A stretch of DNA of 64,000 nt from Halorussus amylolyticus (GTDB lineage Archaea; Halobacteriota; Halobacteria; Halobacteriales; Haladaptataceae). The notes under the pieces were generated by a model. The model saw only the letters and a program-made list of their open reading frames with translations, was not told the origin of the DNA and made no database searches. Location of the stretch: the NCBI RefSeq assembly GCF_004143485.2, contig NZ_ML974130.1, positions 594,363 to 658,362 on the forward strand, written 5' to 3'. Of this stretch, positions 1 to 9,249 are shown piece after piece. Made by a program: the position numbers and the translations under genes. Position 1 is the first letter of the stretch, and every line of letters starts with the position of its first letter.

Positions 1-98
1 CCGCCCAGCAGGTCGTGTTCGCGTGTGGTCCCTTGCGTCGAAATCTCCCCGAAAAATCGCCAAATCCGAGACCTACGTCGAGATGCCGCCCAGACCGA

Positions 99-117
99 CG
101 CCCGCCGACGGCGGGCG
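99..117 (-). terminator. Hairpin just 3' of the aldehyde:ferredoxin oxidoreductase gene
   Basis: A perfect 8-bp GC-only stem with a 3-base loop begins 6 bases past the stop codon of the minus-strand oxidoreductase gene. There is no T-run after it, so it could be an RNA-end structure rather than a canonical archaeal terminator. No gene is visible in bases 1-98. Confidence 0.3.
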
Positions 118-122
118 CGGCG

Positions 123-1967
123 TCACCGTACGAGCCCCAATCGGTCGAGCGTTTCCGAAGTCGGCTCTCCCTCGGAGTTCCAGCCGCGGACCTCGTAGTA
201 CTCGTCGAGCATCGCGTCGAGTTCTTCCGGCGGGCAGTGCATCCCCGCCGCGGGGCCGTCCGGAATCGGCTCGTGTTGGACTCGGTGCGGGAGTGTGTCG
301 GTCTCGACCGACGCGACACCGCGCTCGACGTTGATGAGCCGCTCCAGATTGTACACTCGCTCGCCGATTGCCTCGACCTCGTCGGTGGTGAGGTCCCACC
401 CCGTCGCCGCGTTGATGGCGTCGCGGTAGCGGTCGTTTATCCGCTTGCCCCATCCGCCCTCGCTGACGAACCGACACTGCGTGAGCGAGTCGCCGAGCGC
501 GGTGAAGTGCTGTGACCGGGCGGCGAACTCGGGGGTTCCCTCGGTTGTCTCGTCGTGTTCACCCTGATACTGAAGCGTCGGGCGAGTGTCGTGGTGGGAC
601 CCGCCGCGCGTCGAAGTGGCGTAGCCGACGCTCATTCCCTTGAGGCCGCGGGCGGAGTGGGCGGCGATTTCGAGGCCCTTCACGCCGTAGAGGAACTCCT
701 CGGACCCGTCGCCGACGGCCGCGGCCAGCCGGAACGACCCCTCCGCGAGGTCGTCACCGAAACCCTCGCGGTGGGAAATCTGGCGCGCGAGTTCGACCAG
801 TCCGTCGGCGTCGCCGAACTCCAGATGCGGGGACACGTCGTCTTCGAGCAGTCCCTGCTCGTAGCACTCGCGGGCGAACGCGACCGTGACGCCGAAGCTG
901 ATGGTGTCGAGACCGAGGCGGTCACAGAGGTCGTTGGCCTTCATCACTCGCTTCACGTCGAACACCTCCTGCATCGTGGAGGTAGCGAAGAGGCTCTCGA
1001 ACTCGGGAATCTTGGCCTCGGTGAGGCCCTCCGACTCGACGGTGACGTGCTTCCCGCACGCGACCGGACACGCGGTGCAGGTGGTGTCCTCGACCACGAA
1101 CTCCTCCTTGATGCGCTCGCCGCTGACCGCCTCCGCGTCGTCTCTCGGCCCGTGTTCTGACTGGAGATTTCGGCGGCCGAGTTTCCCCATCTCGTTGATA
1201 GGGTTGACGAGACCGCTGGTGCCGAAGCCTTGGAGCATCTCGGTCTCCTGCATGAGCGGTCCCATCCGTCCGGTGGCGAGGTCTCGTAGCCCCCCGTCGT
1301 CGGCGGATTCCGGTGTGAAATCGCCCTCGCGGACGGCGACCGCTTTGACGTTCTTCGACCCGAGGACGGCCCCGCTGCCGCCACGCCCCGCGACGCCCTC
1401 TCGGCGCTCGGAGTCGTGGAGCAGGCAGGCGTAGCGCACGCGGTTCTCGCCCGCCGGTCCGGTGGCGATGACGTGCGTGTCGTATCCCGCCCCCTCGCGT
1501 TCGCGCACCGCGGCACACGTTTCGTACGTGTCGAGGCCGGTCAGGTCGTCGGCGGATTCGAGACTTGCGCCGTCCTCGCCGACCCGGACGTACACCGGTT
1601 CGTCGGCCGTTCCGTGGAGAACGATGGCGTCGAAGCCGGTCGATTTCTGGGCGGCCGGGAACGTGCCGCCGAAGGTGCTGTCGAAAAAGCCCTCGGTCAT
1701 CGGACTCACGAAGCCGACGACGCCGCGACTGGTGCTCTGGAACGGCGTGCCCGTCATCGGTCCGACGGCGAAGACGGCGACGTTCTCGGGGTCGAACGGG
1801 TCGGCGTCGGTCGGGACGTGGTCGCGGACGAGTTTCGCGGCGAGACCGTTCCCGCCGAGGAACTTCCGGGCGGTCTCGGGGGCGAGCGGTTCGCGTCGGT
1901 GGTCGCCCGAGGCGAGGTCCACGTGCAGCACCTCGCCGCCGTACACGTCGGGGAGGTCGCGTGTCAT
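123..1967 (-). CDS. Aldehyde:ferredoxin oxidoreductase (tungstopterin AOR family)
   Basis: The 614-residue protein has the normal AOR length. It would oxidise aldehydes to carboxylates with ferredoxin as acceptor, using a bis-pterin tungsten or molybdenum cofactor. The 4Fe-4S ligands are visible as CTACPVAC (Cys297, Cys300, Cys304) and a fourth Cys498 in LTQCRF. The pterin-contact stretch GRGGSGAVLGSKNVKAV is at about 195-211. The ATG start is preceded at about -30 by a TTTTAT element, suggesting its own promoter. It lies downstream of an M20 deacylase, an SDR and an aldehyde dehydrogenase on the same strand, so a role in clearing aldehydes from amine or amino-acid breakdown is plausible but inferred. 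The family call is secure; the substrate is unknown. Confidence 0.95.
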   Translation of the reverse strand: MTRDLPDVYGGEVLHVDLASGDHRREPLAPETARKFLGGNGLAAKLVRDHVPTDADPFDPENVAVFAVGPMTGTPFQSTSRGVVGFVSPMTEGFFDSTFGGTFPAAQKSTGFDAIVLHGTADEPVYVRVGEDGASLESADDLTGLDTYETCAAVREREGAGYDTHVIATGPAGENRVRYACLLHDSERREGVAGRGGSGAVLGSKNVKAVAVREGDFTPESADDGGLRDLATGRMGPLMQETEMLQGFGTSGLVNPINEMGKLGRRNLQSEHGPRDDAEAVSGERIKEEFVVEDTTCTACPVACGKHVTVESEGLTEAKIPEFESLFATSTMQEVFDVKRVMKANDLCDRLGLDTISFGVTVAFARECYEQGLLEDDVSPHLEFGDADGLVELARQISHREGFGDDLAEGSFRLAAAVGDGSEEFLYGVKGLEIAAHSARGLKGMSVGYATSTRGGSHHDTRPTLQYQGEHDETTEGTPEFAARSQHFTALGDSLTQCRFVSEGGWGKRINDRYRDAINAATGWDLTTDEVEAIGERVYNLERLINVERGVASVETDTLPHRVQHEPIPDGPAAGMHCPPEELDAMLDEYYEVRGWNSEGEPTSETLDRLGLVR

Positions 1968-1995
1968 GCGTTGTGGGAACGTCTACCGGAGGCGT

Positions 1996-2007
1996 GATAA
2001 AAGTTTA
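1996..2007 (-). promoter_or_regulatory. TATA-like element upstream of the AOR gene
   Basis: Read on the minus strand, AAACTTTTATC places TTTTAT about 30 bases before the ATG, the usual spacing for a near-leaderless haloarchaeal transcript. The rest of the 158-base spacer shows no gene. Confidence 0.4.
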
Positions 2008-2125
2008 GCGTCGGTTCGAGCGGAGTTCACTGATTCCTCGACTTATTCGCAAACGTTACGGGAAAACGTTGATTCTACCGAACAATGTCGGAATGCCTTT
2101 TCGGGCCGAGGAGAGTTCCGAGCGC

Positions 2126-3388
2126 CTACTCGGTCGCGCCCAGCAGGTCAGCGGTGGACGCGGCCATCACCTTCGTCGCGGTGAGGACCTCGTCGATAGG
2201 GACGTGTTCGTCGACGACGTGGGCCTGTTCGAGCAGTCCCGGACCGTAGACGATGCATTCTTCGATTCCGGCGTCGTTGACGACGAACCGCTGGTCGTCT
2301 GACCCCGGCGAGACGACCGGTTCGGTCTCGTCGTAGAAGTCGAGGATGTTCTCGGTGTACGTCGCACCCACCGTGCAGTCAGCGGGGACGCTCGCGGGTT
2401 CGGCGAACATTATTTCATCGTACGCGAACGCGTGGCCCGTCGCGACCTCGGCGTCGTCGATGAGACCGCGAATCTCCTCGCGGGCGCTCTCGACGGTCTC
2501 GTCGGGGACGAGCACGCGGTAGAACGTCGCCGTACACCGGTCGGGCACGACGTTCTCGGAGTATCCGGCGTCTATCATGGTCGCGGAGATGTCCGCGCGT
2601 CGTGATTCGGGAGGCGTGACCGGCAGGTCGGTCGTCCGCGCGTGGAGTTCGTCCTCGTACTCGTCGATTCGGGTGAGGAAGTCGTTCATCGCCATGACGG
2701 CGTTCGCGCCGTCGTGAGCCATGCAACCGTGGGCTTTCTCGCCGTGCGCCGTGACGCTGAACTTCAGGACGCCGCGGTGGCCGAGGCAGATGCGCGAGGA
2801 GTCGAAACACTCGGTGTAGACGCAGTAGTCGGTGTTCTCCCGGGAGACGTACCCCTCGTCGACGAGGTAGCCGAGGCCGGTGAAGCCGCCGGTCTCCTCG
2901 TCGATAGTCATGCTCTGAGTGACCGACCCGCGGAGGTCGATTCCGACCGCTTCGAGCGCGTCGATTGCGAACAAGCTGGCCGCGATGCCGGATTTCATGT
3001 CGCTCGACCCCCGGCCGTAGACACGGCCGTCTTCGACGGTGGGGTCGTAGGGGTCGTAGCTCCAGTCTTCGCCCGCGGGCACGACGTCGAAGTGGCCGGT
3101 GAAGTGAACGTCCGGCCCCTCGGTATCGCTCGTCTTCCGACCCAGCACGTTCACGCGCTCGTGGTCGGTCCGGTCGGGGTAGTGTTCGGCCACGACCGCC
3201 TCGGGAACCTCGACCGTCTCGACCGCGTAGTCGCGCTCGGCCATCGCGTCCGCGAGGAACTGCGCGCCCTCGCGGTAGTTCCGGCCCGGCGGATTCTCGG
3301 TCTCGATGGCGAGGAACTCCTCCAAGAACGCGACGATGGCGTCCTCGCGGGCATCGACCGCGTCGTAAATCTCGCGTTTGTCCACCAT
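2126..3388 (-). CDS. M20 family metallodeacylase (ArgE/DapE type)
   Basis: A 420-residue cytoplasmic zinc deacylase/desuccinylase-like protein. The M20 metal-site pattern is complete: GHFDVV (His99, Asp101), the bridging Asp in RGSSDMK (Asp130), the acid pair Glu164-Glu165 in TIDEETGG, and the late His in QAHVVDEH. A lid/dimerisation domain lies between about 210 and 320. The family removes N-acyl groups from amino acids (acetyl-ornithine, succinyl-diaminopimelate and many others), and the sequence does not say which. It starts one base after the stop of the upstream SDR gene, so the two are almost certainly cotranscribed. The catabolic neighbours argue for degradation rather than lysine or arginine synthesis. 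Confidence 0.9.
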   Translation of the reverse strand: MVDKREIYDAVDAREDAIVAFLEEFLAIETENPPGRNYREGAQFLADAMAERDYAVETVEVPEAVVAEHYPDRTDHERVNVLGRKTSDTEGPDVHFTGHFDVVPAGEDWSYDPYDPTVEDGRVYGRGSSDMKSGIAASLFAIDALEAVGIDLRGSVTQSMTIDEETGGFTGLGYLVDEGYVSRENTDYCVYTECFDSSRICLGHRGVLKFSVTAHGEKAHGCMAHDGANAVMAMNDFLTRIDEYEDELHARTTDLPVTPPESRRADISATMIDAGYSENVVPDRCTATFYRVLVPDETVESAREEIRGLIDDAEVATGHAFAYDEIMFAEPASVPADCTVGATYTENILDFYDETEPVVSPGSDDQRFVVNDAGIEECIVYGPGLLEQAHVVDEHVPIDEVLTATKVMAASTADLLGATE

Positions 3389-3389
3389 G

Positions 3390-4142
3390 TCAGAGGTCCC
3401 GCCCCCCGTCCACTTCGAGCGCGGTGCCGGTGACCATCGCGGCCTCGTCGCTCGCGAGGAATGCGGCGGCGTGCGCGATGTCTTCGGGTTCGGCCAGTCG
3501 GCCGAGCGGAATCGTGTCCGCCATCCCCGCCACGCTGAGGTCGTCGCCCGCGAACTCGGGAAGCATGTCGGTGTCGGTCGCGACCGGGCAGATCGCGTTG
3601 ACTCGGATTCCGTCGTCGGCGAGTTCGTACGCCAACTGTTTCGTGAGGGTAATCATCCCGCCCTTCGACGCCGCGTACGCCGAGAGGCCGGTCCGGGGTC
3701 GGATGCCCGCGGTCGAAGCCGTGTTGAGAACGACGCCGCCGCCCTGCTCGCGCATGTGCGGGACGGCGTACTTCGCGCCGAGGAACGCGCTCTTCAGGTT
3801 CACGTCCTGAATCCGGTCCCACGTCTCCTCGGTCACGTCCTCGACCGGCGTCGACTCCTGCGGAATGCCAGCGTTGTTGTGGAGCACATCGATGCGCCCG
3901 AACTCCTCGACGGTTCGCTCAACGAACCCCGCCACGTCGTCGGCGTCGGAGACGTCGGCGGTCACCGCGACGGCCGAACTGTCCCCCTCTGCGCGCTCTA
4001 TCGACGAGACGGTCTCCGATGCGGCGTCGTCGTCGAGGTCGACCACCACGACGTCTGCACCTCGCTCTGCGAACAGGCGGGCGGTCGCGCGTCCCATTCC
4101 GGAACCCGCGCCCGTGATGACTGCTACCGTGTCCCCTAGCAT
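3390..4142 (-). CDS. SDR family NAD(P)-dependent oxidoreductase
   Basis: A classical 250-residue short-chain dehydrogenase. The nucleotide-binding TGAGSGMG is at residues 10-17 and Asp35 ends strand 2, which favours NAD over NADP. NNAG is at 89-92, and the catalytic Ser143, Tyr156 and Lys160 (YAASK) are all present. FabG, 3-hydroxyacyl and sugar-alcohol dehydrogenases share this architecture, so the substrate is unassigned. It is the upstream partner of the M20 deacylase. The ATG at 4142 is preceded by an AT-rich stretch with a TTTGATA-like element about 25-33 bases upstream. The 200-base spacer behind it also holds a GTATC-ttgc-GATAC inverted repeat at 4204-4217 that could be an operator. 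Confidence 0.92.
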   Translation of the reverse strand: MLGDTVAVITGAGSGMGRATARLFAERGADVVVVDLDDDAASETVSSIERAEGDSSAVAVTADVSDADDVAGFVERTVEEFGRIDVLHNNAGIPQESTPVEDVTEETWDRIQDVNLKSAFLGAKYAVPHMREQGGGVVLNTASTAGIRPRTGLSAYAASKGGMITLTKQLAYELADDGIRVNAICPVATDTDMLPEFAGDDLSVAGMADTIPLGRLAEPEDIAHAAAFLASDEAAMVTGTALEVDGGRDL

Positions 4143-4344
4143 TATACGAGACAGTTGTGCGTTCGCCGTATCAAACTATCGGACTGTATTAAATGGAAAT
4201 TGCGTATCTTGCGATACTGAACGGAAAATACCGTATTCGGCGGACAAAATTTCATACATCGCGAGTCCCCCGCGAGTTCGGCGGTCGAAGGGCGCGCTGT
4301 GGGACGGCCCCGGATTGTGGAATGACTCCGGACTGTGGGACGAC

Positions 4345-5823
4345 TCAAGCACCCGGGAGGTCCGTCCCGCTCCCCTCAGCGAGGTTCACCGCGACGTTCT
4401 TGGTCTGGAGGTACGAGTCGAGCGCTTCCAGTCCCTTCTCCCGGCCGATACCGCTCTTCTTGTACCCGCCGAACGGCGTCTGGTTCGTGTCGCCGAACCA
4501 CTTGTTGACGTAGACGTTCCCCGCCTCCAGCCGTCGGGCGAACCGGTGGGCGCGTCTCACGTCGGCCGTGAACACGCCCGCGACCAGCCCGAACTCCACG
4601 TCGTTGGCCACCGCCAGCGCCTCGGTCTCGTCGGCGACCGAGAGGACGGTGAGCACCGGGCCGAAAATCTCCTCCTGAGCGATGCGCATGTCGCTCTCGA
4701 CATCGGTGAACACGGTCGGTTCTACGAAGTACCCCTCCCGGTCGGGCGCGGTTCCGCCGGTGGCGAGCGTCGCGCCCTCCTCGCGGCCGAGGGCGACGTA
4801 ACTCCGTACCTTCTCGAACTGGTCGGCAGAGGCGAGCGGTCCCATGTCGAGGTCCTCGCGCCCCGGGCCGAGTTCGTAGCGCTCGGCGCGTTCGACGAGG
4901 CGCTCGACCAGCGGGTCGCGGACCGACTCGTGGACGACCACCCGGTCGGCCGCCGAACACACCTGTCCCGCGTTGGTGAAAATCGCCTTCGCTATCCAGT
5001 CCGCCGCCTCGTCGAGGTCGGCGTCGGGAAACACCACCGCGGGGTTCTTGCCGCCGAGTTCGAGCGTCACCGGCGTCACGTTCTCAGCGGCCTGTTTCAT
5101 GATGGCCTGCCCGGTCGGAACGCTCCCGGTGAACGTGATGGTGTCCACGTCGGGGTGGGAGACGAGCGCCGCGCCCGCCGGGTCGCCAAAGCCCGTGACG
5201 ACGTTGACCACGCCGTCCGGAACGCCCGCCTGCGCACAAAGCTCCGCGAGTCGGAGCGACGAGAGCGGCGTCTGCTCGGCGGGCTTGACGACCGCGGCGT
5301 TCCCCGCGACGAGCGCGGGTGCCACTCCCCGCGCGAAGAGGTTCCCCGGGAAGTTCCACGGCGTTATCTGTGCGCTCACGCCGTACGGTTCGCGGAGGGT
5401 GAAATCCACCTGGTCGGGACCGACGGGGACGCTCCTCCCTTCGAGTTTGTCGGCCGCGCCGGCGTAGTACTCGAAGTACCGAGCCGCCCCCTCCATATCG
5501 CTTTTCGCCTGCGAGACGGGCTTGCCCTGGTCGAGGCTCTCGAGCGCGGCGAGTTCGTCGCGGTGGTCTCGAACCAACTGTCCGATTCGGGCGACGATTC
5601 GGCCGCGTTCGTCCGGGGCGGTGTCGCGCCACGCCGGAAACGCCTCGCGCGCGGCCCCGACCGCGCGCTCGACGTCGTCGGCCGTCGCTTCCGCGACCTC
5701 GGCTATCGGCTCCTCGGTCGCCGGGTTCTCGGTCTCGAACCGTCCGCCGTCGGCCGCCGCCGTCCACTTCCCTCCGATGTAGAGGTCGTACGGTGCCTCG
5801 ACGTTCGCGTCGGAAACGCCCAT
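4345..5823 (-). CDS. NAD(P)-dependent aldehyde dehydrogenase
   Basis: A full-length (492 residues) ALDH-superfamily enzyme. The oxyanion Asn157 sits in PWNFPG, Lys180 in VVKPAEQTP, the general base Glu255 in LELGGKNP, and the nucleophile Cys289 in NAGQVCSA. It resembles the betaine-aldehyde / succinate-semialdehyde / gamma-aminobutyraldehyde group, but those cannot be told apart here. It oxidises an aldehyde to an acid in the cytoplasm. With the omega-aminotransferase at 11.5-12.8 kb it could form an amine to aldehyde to acid route. It is transcribed toward the SDR with a 202-base gap, so it may be a separate transcript. Confidence 0.93.
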   Translation of the reverse strand: MGVSDANVEAPYDLYIGGKWTAAADGGRFETENPATEEPIAEVAEATADDVERAVGAAREAFPAWRDTAPDERGRIVARIGQLVRDHRDELAALESLDQGKPVSQAKSDMEGAARYFEYYAGAADKLEGRSVPVGPDQVDFTLREPYGVSAQITPWNFPGNLFARGVAPALVAGNAAVVKPAEQTPLSSLRLAELCAQAGVPDGVVNVVTGFGDPAGAALVSHPDVDTITFTGSVPTGQAIMKQAAENVTPVTLELGGKNPAVVFPDADLDEAADWIAKAIFTNAGQVCSAADRVVVHESVRDPLVERLVERAERYELGPGREDLDMGPLASADQFEKVRSYVALGREEGATLATGGTAPDREGYFVEPTVFTDVESDMRIAQEEIFGPVLTVLSVADETEALAVANDVEFGLVAGVFTADVRRAHRFARRLEAGNVYVNKWFGDTNQTPFGGYKKSGIGREKGLEALDSYLQTKNVAVNLAEGSGTDLPGA

Positions 5824-5935
5824 GTTCCGTGTACCGCGGACGGCCCCGTTAGGTCTTTCGGACGTTCGATAGATATCGGATTCTGTCGGACTTCGTTCTA
5901 TATCTTCTCTCTTTAGTAGAACAGAGTTGGCGCGA

Positions 5936-5964
5936 GCCGAGTCCGGCTTTCAGCCGGACTCGGC
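5936..5964 (-). terminator. Perfect 13-bp hairpin between the amidohydrolase and the aldehyde dehydrogenase
   Basis: Arms GCCGAGTCCGGCT and AGCCGGACTCGGC flank a TTC loop with no mismatch. The hairpin lies about 80 bases past the amidohydrolase stop codon and about 110 bases before the ALDH start, so it could end the first transcript or sit in the ALDH upstream region. There is no strong T-run on either side. Confidence 0.4.
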
Positions 5965-6042
5965 GAGAGACCGTTCGACCCGACCACCGTCGCGAACTCC
6001 TGTCGTTCTCGACGCCCCTCGCCGACTCGGACTCTCGTCGGC

Positions 6043-7284
6043 TCACTCCGCCGGGTCGGTCGCGAGTTCGAGCGCGGCGTTCGCCAGCACGCTCGCCGCC
6101 TCGTAGCAGTCGTCCCAGCTCGTGAACTCCTCGGGCGAGTGGCTCTTGCCGCCCTCGCTCACCGCGAACACCATCCCGGTGTCGCACACCGACGCGAGGT
6201 GGGTCGCGTCGTGGCCCGCGCCGCTGACGAGCTCTCGGCCGCGACACCCGCGAGCGTCGGCCGCCCGGCGGACCGCATCGACGGTGCGGTCGGGGAACGA
6301 GATGGCCGGTGCGCGCATGCGCTCTTCGGTCTCGTACTCGACGCCCTCGCGGTCGGCGGCGTCCTCGGCTTCCGCGAGCACGCGGCGGTACGCTTGTTCG
6401 ACTACCGCGTCGTCGGGGTCCCGGAACCCCCACGTCACGGTCACCTCCTCGGGGATGATGTTGATGGAGTTGGGGCTGGCATCGACGTAGCCGACGGTGC
6501 CGACCGTCCGCTCGCCGAGCGTGCCCGGGATGCGACGAACCGACGTAATCAGGTCGGCGGCGGCGACGAGCGCGTCGCTCCGGTGGTGCATCGGCGTCGG
6601 CCCGGAGTGGTCGGCCTCGCCGTGGAAGGTCACCGCGCCCCACGTGAAGCCGACGATTCCGGTGACGACGCCCACGTCGGCGTCCGCCTCGACGAGTCGC
6701 GGCCCCTGCTCGACGTGGAGTTCGAGGTAGGCCTCGTACTCGGTGGCGGGTTCGGCCGGGACGTCGCCCCGGTAGCCGATGTCGTCGAGCGCGTCGCCGA
6801 GCGAGACACCGTCGTCGTCGGTTTTTGCGCGCTCGGCTTCGATGTCGTGAGCACCCGCCCAGACGCCGCTTCCTTGCATTGCGGGCTGGAATCGCGACCC
6901 CTCCTCGTTCGTCCAGTTCACGACCTCGACGGGGCGGGTCGTCTCGATTCCCTCGTCGTCGAGCGACCGGACGAACTCCAGCGCCGCGACCACGCCGAGC
7001 GCGCCGTCGTAGATGCCGCCGTTCGGCTGTGAGTCGAGGTGCGACCCCACGAGCACTGGCGCGGCGTCGGGGTCGGTCCCTTCGCGCCGACCGAACGTGT
7101 TGCCGAATTCGTCGATGCGCACGTCGAGGTCAGCGTTTCGGAGTTGTTCGACGAACCAGTCTCGAATCTCGCGGTCGGCCTCGGTGAGCGCGAGGCGGTG
7201 GAGGCCGCCGTCTTCGGTCGCGCCGTACGTCGCCTGCTCTTCCATCGTCGCGACGAGTCGCTCGCGGTCGAGGCGGAGCGTCAC
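6043..7284 (-). CDS. Zn-dependent amidohydrolase, hydantoinase/carbamoylase family (M20 clan)
   Basis: A 413-residue member of the group containing N-carbamoyl-L-amino-acid hydrolase, beta-ureidopropionase and allantoate amidohydrolase. Metal-site residues are visible: His82 in GSHLDSQPNGG, Asp93 in IYDGALG, the acid pair Glu127-Glu128 in WTNEEGSRF, and a later His in LHVEQGP. It hydrolyses a carbamoyl or ureido C-N bond to release ammonia and CO2 or an amino acid. The start is a GTG, chosen because a GGAGG lies 8 bases upstream. No dihydropyrimidinase or hydantoinase is nearby, so its substrate must come from elsewhere or be imported, possibly by the adjacent symporter. Confidence 0.9.
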   Translation of the reverse strand: MTLRLDRERLVATMEEQATYGATEDGGLHRLALTEADREIRDWFVEQLRNADLDVRIDEFGNTFGRREGTDPDAAPVLVGSHLDSQPNGGIYDGALGVVAALEFVRSLDDEGIETTRPVEVVNWTNEEGSRFQPAMQGSGVWAGAHDIEAERAKTDDDGVSLGDALDDIGYRGDVPAEPATEYEAYLELHVEQGPRLVEADADVGVVTGIVGFTWGAVTFHGEADHSGPTPMHHRSDALVAAADLITSVRRIPGTLGERTVGTVGYVDASPNSINIIPEEVTVTWGFRDPDDAVVEQAYRRVLAEAEDAADREGVEYETEERMRAPAISFPDRTVDAVRRAADARGCRGRELVSGAGHDATHLASVCDTGMVFAVSEGGKSHSPEEFTSWDDCYEAASVLANAALELATDPAE

Positions 7285-7463
7285 GTCGCACCCCTCCGGC
7301 GAACCGCCACGGAAGCGCGGCGGGTAATCGGTGCGCTCCGGTCGTACGCCGCTCTCGAACGGGTGCTGTGCGGTCGGTTGTCCATACCGTGTGATTGTTC
7401 TGTCATGCTATGTAGTCGTTTAGTCGTCGCCAAAATAATCGATTCGAGGTGGTTACGCTCCGG

Positions 7464-8903
7464 TCAGTCGCCCGCCATCGCCCCGCCCTTCGGTTCGGAC
7501 CCCGAGAGGAGCACGCTACCCAAGAGGAGCACGAGCAGCGCCGAGCCGACTCCGATGAACGTCGAGGGGACGCCGAACAGGCCGCCGGTGAGTTCGGTTC
7601 CGACCCCGAGTATCGCCCCGGTGACGATGGAGGCGAGGATGGCCTTTCCGCTCAGACCGGCCCAGTACAGTCCCATGTACACGGGGAGGAGGAACGCGCT
7701 CGTCAGCAAGACCGCCCGGAAGTTGTAGAGTTCGATGATGGTCCCCGGCGGATTGACTGCCGCGGCCGTCGCCGTGATGCCGAAGACGATGGTCGCGAGA
7801 CGCGACACCTTGAGCTGGGAGTCGTCGCCGGACTCCGGTCGGAAGTAGCTGTAGATGTCGCGCGCCGTGGTGATACCGGTCGAGTGCAGTCGCGTGTCCG
7901 TCGTCGAGAGGATGGCGCTCATGACCGCGAGGATGAGGATGATGCCGACCTCGTCGGGAACGTACTCGGTGATGAGCGTGGGGAACGCGCCGTCCTGCGT
8001 CTCGATGCTCAGCCCGCCCGCGTCAAGCGCGACGGTGGTCGCGCCACCGAGGATGACGAGCGCCGAGTAGAACACCGACAGGATGACGCCGGACGCCGCG
8101 AGGTGGAGCTTCGCGGTCCGAACGTCCTTGGTCGCGGCGATGCGAACGATGTTGTTCTGTTCGGTGAATATCGTCCCGAAGAACGCCACGATGGTCGCCA
8201 CGATGCCGAGTGCGGTGTACGCGCCTCCGGCCGTCGGGTTGACGTACGAGCTATCGAGCGCGCCGAACTGTTGGTTGATGCTGGTAAATCCGCCGAGGTC
8301 GAACAGCATGAATCCGAGCGCGAGCAACACCGCGGCGACCATCACGGTCCCCTGCAGGAAGTCGGTCCACGCCACGCTTATCAGGCCGCCGAGCACGGTG
8401 TACGCGATGAACACGATGCCGATGACCCACACCATGTACTCGTAGGGGACGCCCGTGATTGCGGTCACGAGGAGGCTCGCGCCCACGAGCTGCATGACGA
8501 GGTACAGCCACCCGTTTCCGAGCAACACCGTTCCCGCGATGGGTCGCGCCGCGTCGTAGCCTGTCACGTCGGCGATGATGTCCGGGAACGTGAGCAGGTC
8601 GAGGTTCCGAACCCGGTCGACCGCGAAGTACAGCGCGCTCGTCCCGAGCATCAGCCCGAAAATGGTGTGAGTCATCAGCGCGTACCCCTCGCCGTACACC
8701 GCTCCGATGAAGCCGATGACGCTCACCGCGCTCACGAAGTTCGCGACGAACGACCACGTCGCCAGCCACGGCCCCATGTTCTGACCGAACGCCCAGAAGT
8801 CCATGACATCGGTGGTCTTGGTGTATCCCCAGACGCCGATGGCGAGCACGATGAGAAGGTAGACGATGAACGTCCCGAGGTAGAACGGATTAACGTCCGC
8901 CAT
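7464..8903 (-). CDS. Sodium:solute symporter (SSS family)
   Basis: A 479-residue polytopic membrane protein with about 13 hydrophobic helices. SSS-type features include the early GYTKTTDVMDFWAFGQ segment, the ALMTHTIFGLM region and the conserved ILSTTDTRLHS stretch in the middle. I start it at the ATG at 8903 and not at a start 42 bases further upstream, because a strong GGAGGA lies 8 bases before it. With this start the gene overlaps the small upstream membrane protein by 14 bases, implying coupled translation. It likely imports the substrate of the neighbouring amidohydrolase or deacylases by sodium symport, which is inference from position only. Confidence 0.92.
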   Translation of the reverse strand: MADVNPFYLGTFIVYLLIVLAIGVWGYTKTTDVMDFWAFGQNMGPWLATWSFVANFVSAVSVIGFIGAVYGEGYALMTHTIFGLMLGTSALYFAVDRVRNLDLLTFPDIIADVTGYDAARPIAGTVLLGNGWLYLVMQLVGASLLVTAITGVPYEYMVWVIGIVFIAYTVLGGLISVAWTDFLQGTVMVAAVLLALGFMLFDLGGFTSINQQFGALDSSYVNPTAGGAYTALGIVATIVAFFGTIFTEQNNIVRIAATKDVRTAKLHLAASGVILSVFYSALVILGGATTVALDAGGLSIETQDGAFPTLITEYVPDEVGIILILAVMSAILSTTDTRLHSTGITTARDIYSYFRPESGDDSQLKVSRLATIVFGITATAAAVNPPGTIIELYNFRAVLLTSAFLLPVYMGLYWAGLSGKAILASIVTGAILGVGTELTGGLFGVPSTFIGVGSALLVLLLGSVLLSGSEPKGGAMAGD

Positions 8904-9090
8904 CGGTCTGTCCTCCGTCGGCCGCGCGGTCTCTGACGACGTCACTCCCGCTACGGTCTTGGGTCGTATCGTTCACGGGCTTTCCGAGTAACACGTGGAC
9001 GGTCAGGTAGTGCATCGCGCCTAAACTCCCCGCGAGCAGGGTCGCGACGAACACGATGAACATCGTGTCTGGCATGCCAAATATTGTCAT
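8890..9090 (-). CDS. Small membrane protein, symporter accessory type
   Basis: A 66-residue protein with one clear N-terminal transmembrane helix (residues about 8-30) followed by a hydrophilic, charged tail. It is immediately upstream of and overlaps the SSS symporter. Small single-helix proteins paired this way with SSS carriers are known in archaea and bacteria as symporter accessory subunits, so I infer it stabilises or assembles the carrier. Its sequence alone has no catalytic motif. Confidence 0.75.
   Translation of the reverse strand: MTIFGMPDTMFIVFVATLLAGSLGAMHYLTVHVLLGKPVNDTTQDRSGSDVVRDRAADGGQTDGGR
8911..8916 (-). promoter_or_regulatory. Shine-Dalgarno sequence deciding the symporter start
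   Basis: On the minus strand GGAGGA stands 8 bases before the ATG at 8903, inside the coding sequence of the small accessory protein. It supports the shorter symporter start. Confidence 0.7.
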
Positions 9091-9249
9091 GTGTGTCTAT
9101 CTGCCACATTACGGTAATCCCTTGTAAATATAGGGGAATATATCAAATCCGATGGCGCGAAATTATGTTTTTCCCGGACTTTTTCCAGCGTTCAGCTCTT
9201 TAGGAGAACGCAGTATGTTCGAATTGGTGTCGCGTCGTCCATCCTCCCG

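Noticed and set aside
7281-7385. A 34-codon upstream frame whose TGA overlaps the GTG start of the amidohydrolase gene
   Set aside because: The overlap is neat, but the peptide is Arg-rich and not acidic, unlike haloarchaeal proteins, and has no start signal of its own. Probably chance in a GC-rich leader.
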